A stretch of DNA of 15,408 bases, taken from positions 1-15,408 of the forward strand of contig JAVEEJ010000025.1 in the NCBI GenBank assembly GCA_030840515.1, written 5' to 3'. The notes beneath the pieces were generated by a model. The model saw nothing but the letters and a program-made list of their open reading frames with translations, was not told where the DNA came from and did not search any database. The stretch's first letter is position 1; each line of letters starts with the position of its first letter. Source of the stretch: Frankiaceae bacterium (lineage in GTDB: Bacteria; Actinomycetota; Actinomycetes; JAVEEJ01). Made by a program: the position numbers and the translations under genes. Below, piece by piece: positions 14,791-15,408 of the stretch.

Positions 14791-15408
14791 CTACAGGGCA
14801 GCCTCGTCACCCAGCAGCGCGTCGACGAACGCCTCCGGCTCGAAGGGCGCGAGGTCGTCGGCCCCCTCCCCGAGGCCGACCAGCTTCACCGGGACCCCGA
14901 GCTCGCGCTGGACGCTGATCACGATCCCGCCCTTGGCGCTGCCGTCGAGCTTGGTCAGCACGATGCCGGTGACGTCGACGATGTCGGTGAAGGCACGGGC
15001 CTGCGTGACGCCGTTCTGCCCGGTGGTGGCGTCCAGCACGAGCAGCGTCTCGTCCACCGGGCCGTTGCGCTCGATCACCCGCTTGACCTTGCCGAGCTCG
15101 TCCATGAGCCCGGTCTTGGTGTGCAGCCGGCCGGCTGTGTCGACGAGTACGACGTCGACCCGCTGGTCCGCGCCGCGCTTGACCGCGTCGAAAGCCACGC
15201 TGGCTGGGTCTGCTCCCTCCGGTCCTCGCACGACAGTGGCGCCGACGCGTGACCCCCACGTCTCGAGCTGGTCGGCGGCGGCGGCCCGGAAGGTGTCGGC
15301 GGCCCCCAGCAGCACGGTCCGGCCGTCGGCGATGAGGACGCGCGCGAGCTTGCCGCAGGTCGTGGTCTTGCCGGTGCCGTTCACCCCGACGACGAGCGCG
15401 ACCGCGGG
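14791..15408 (-). CDS. ftsY: SRP receptor FtsY, C-terminal G-domain part (5' end outside the window)
   Basis: FtsY is the membrane-associated SRP receptor GTPase that pairs with Ffh to hand ribosome-nascent chains to SecYEG. The window holds the last 205 residues. The frame is open to the right edge and begins inside the strand leading to the P-loop GVNGTGKTTT. DTFRAAAADQLE, DTAGRLHTK and TKLDGSAKGG follow in the expected order, with GLGEGADDLAPFEPEAFVDALLG at the end. The FtsY-type P-loop (GVNGTGKTT) and the absence of an M domain separate it from Ffh. The missing part is the N domain and any acidic or membrane-binding N-terminal region. Its partner ffh lies about 4.4 kb downstream behind the nitrogen genes. 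Confidence 0.96.
   Translation of the reverse strand, partial: PAVALVVGVNGTGKTTTCGKLARVLIADGRTVLLGAADTFRAAAADQLETWGSRVGATVVRGPEGADPASVAFDAVKRGADQRVDVVLVDTAGRLHTKTGLMDELGKVKRVIERNGPVDETLLVLDATTGQNGVTQARAFTDIVDVTGIVLTKLDGSAKGGIVISVQRELGVPVKLVGLGEGADDLAPFEPEAFVDALLGDEAAL

Overview
The window looks like a core chromosomal segment of a high-GC actinobacterium. The base composition is strongly GC-rich and there are several GTG starts. The gene order is the actinobacterial ftsY / amtB-glnB-glnD-ffh / rpsP-KH-rimM-trmD-rplS-lepB-lepB-rnhB arrangement. S16 carries a long Ala/Pro/Glu tail, the signal peptidases are of actinobacterial type, and a GlnR-like box lies upstream of amtB. The exact genus cannot be read from the sequence. 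All genes but one are on the minus strand, so transcription mostly runs from high to low coordinates.

Right part (about 10.4-15.4 kb): the 3' part of ftsY (SRP receptor) runs off the right edge. It is followed by a small two-helix membrane protein, then amtB (ammonium channel), glnB/glnK (PII) and glnD (PII-modifying enzyme), and then ffh (SRP GTPase). amtB and glnB overlap by 4 bp, and the glnB-glnD and glnD-ffh gaps are 13 and 10 bp, so these four probably form one transcript. Upstream of amtB is a four-half-site element with exact 6-bp spacers that fits the actinobacterial GlnR consensus. A strong GC hairpin directly after ffh probably ends the transcript.

Middle part (about 4.8-8.8 kb): between ffh and rpsP lie two secreted Asp-box (BNR) beta-propeller genes facing each other tail to tail, with coding regions that overlap by 41 bp. 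The plus-strand one (484 aa) looks like a soluble Sec-exported protein. The minus-strand one (830 aa) has about 12 Asp-box-like blades, a signal peptide, and a C-terminal LATTG motif followed by a hydrophobic segment and an Arg-containing tail, which is the layout of a class E sortase (LAxTG) substrate. Neither has an assignable reaction. They are the only accessory-looking genes in the window.

Left part (1-4.57 kb): a tight translation/export operon made of rpsP, khpA-like, rimM, trmD, rplS, two tandem lepB genes and the 5' part of rnhB. Several stop/start codons overlap (rpsP-khpA, rimM-trmD, lepB-lepB). The S16 tail is encoded by an in-frame 24-bp tandem repeat.

Together the window combines ribosome assembly and tRNA modification (S16, L19, RimM, TrmD), the co-translational export route (FtsY, Ffh, two signal peptidases) and nitrogen sensing (AmtB, PII, GlnD), interrupted by a two-gene cell-surface propeller insertion.
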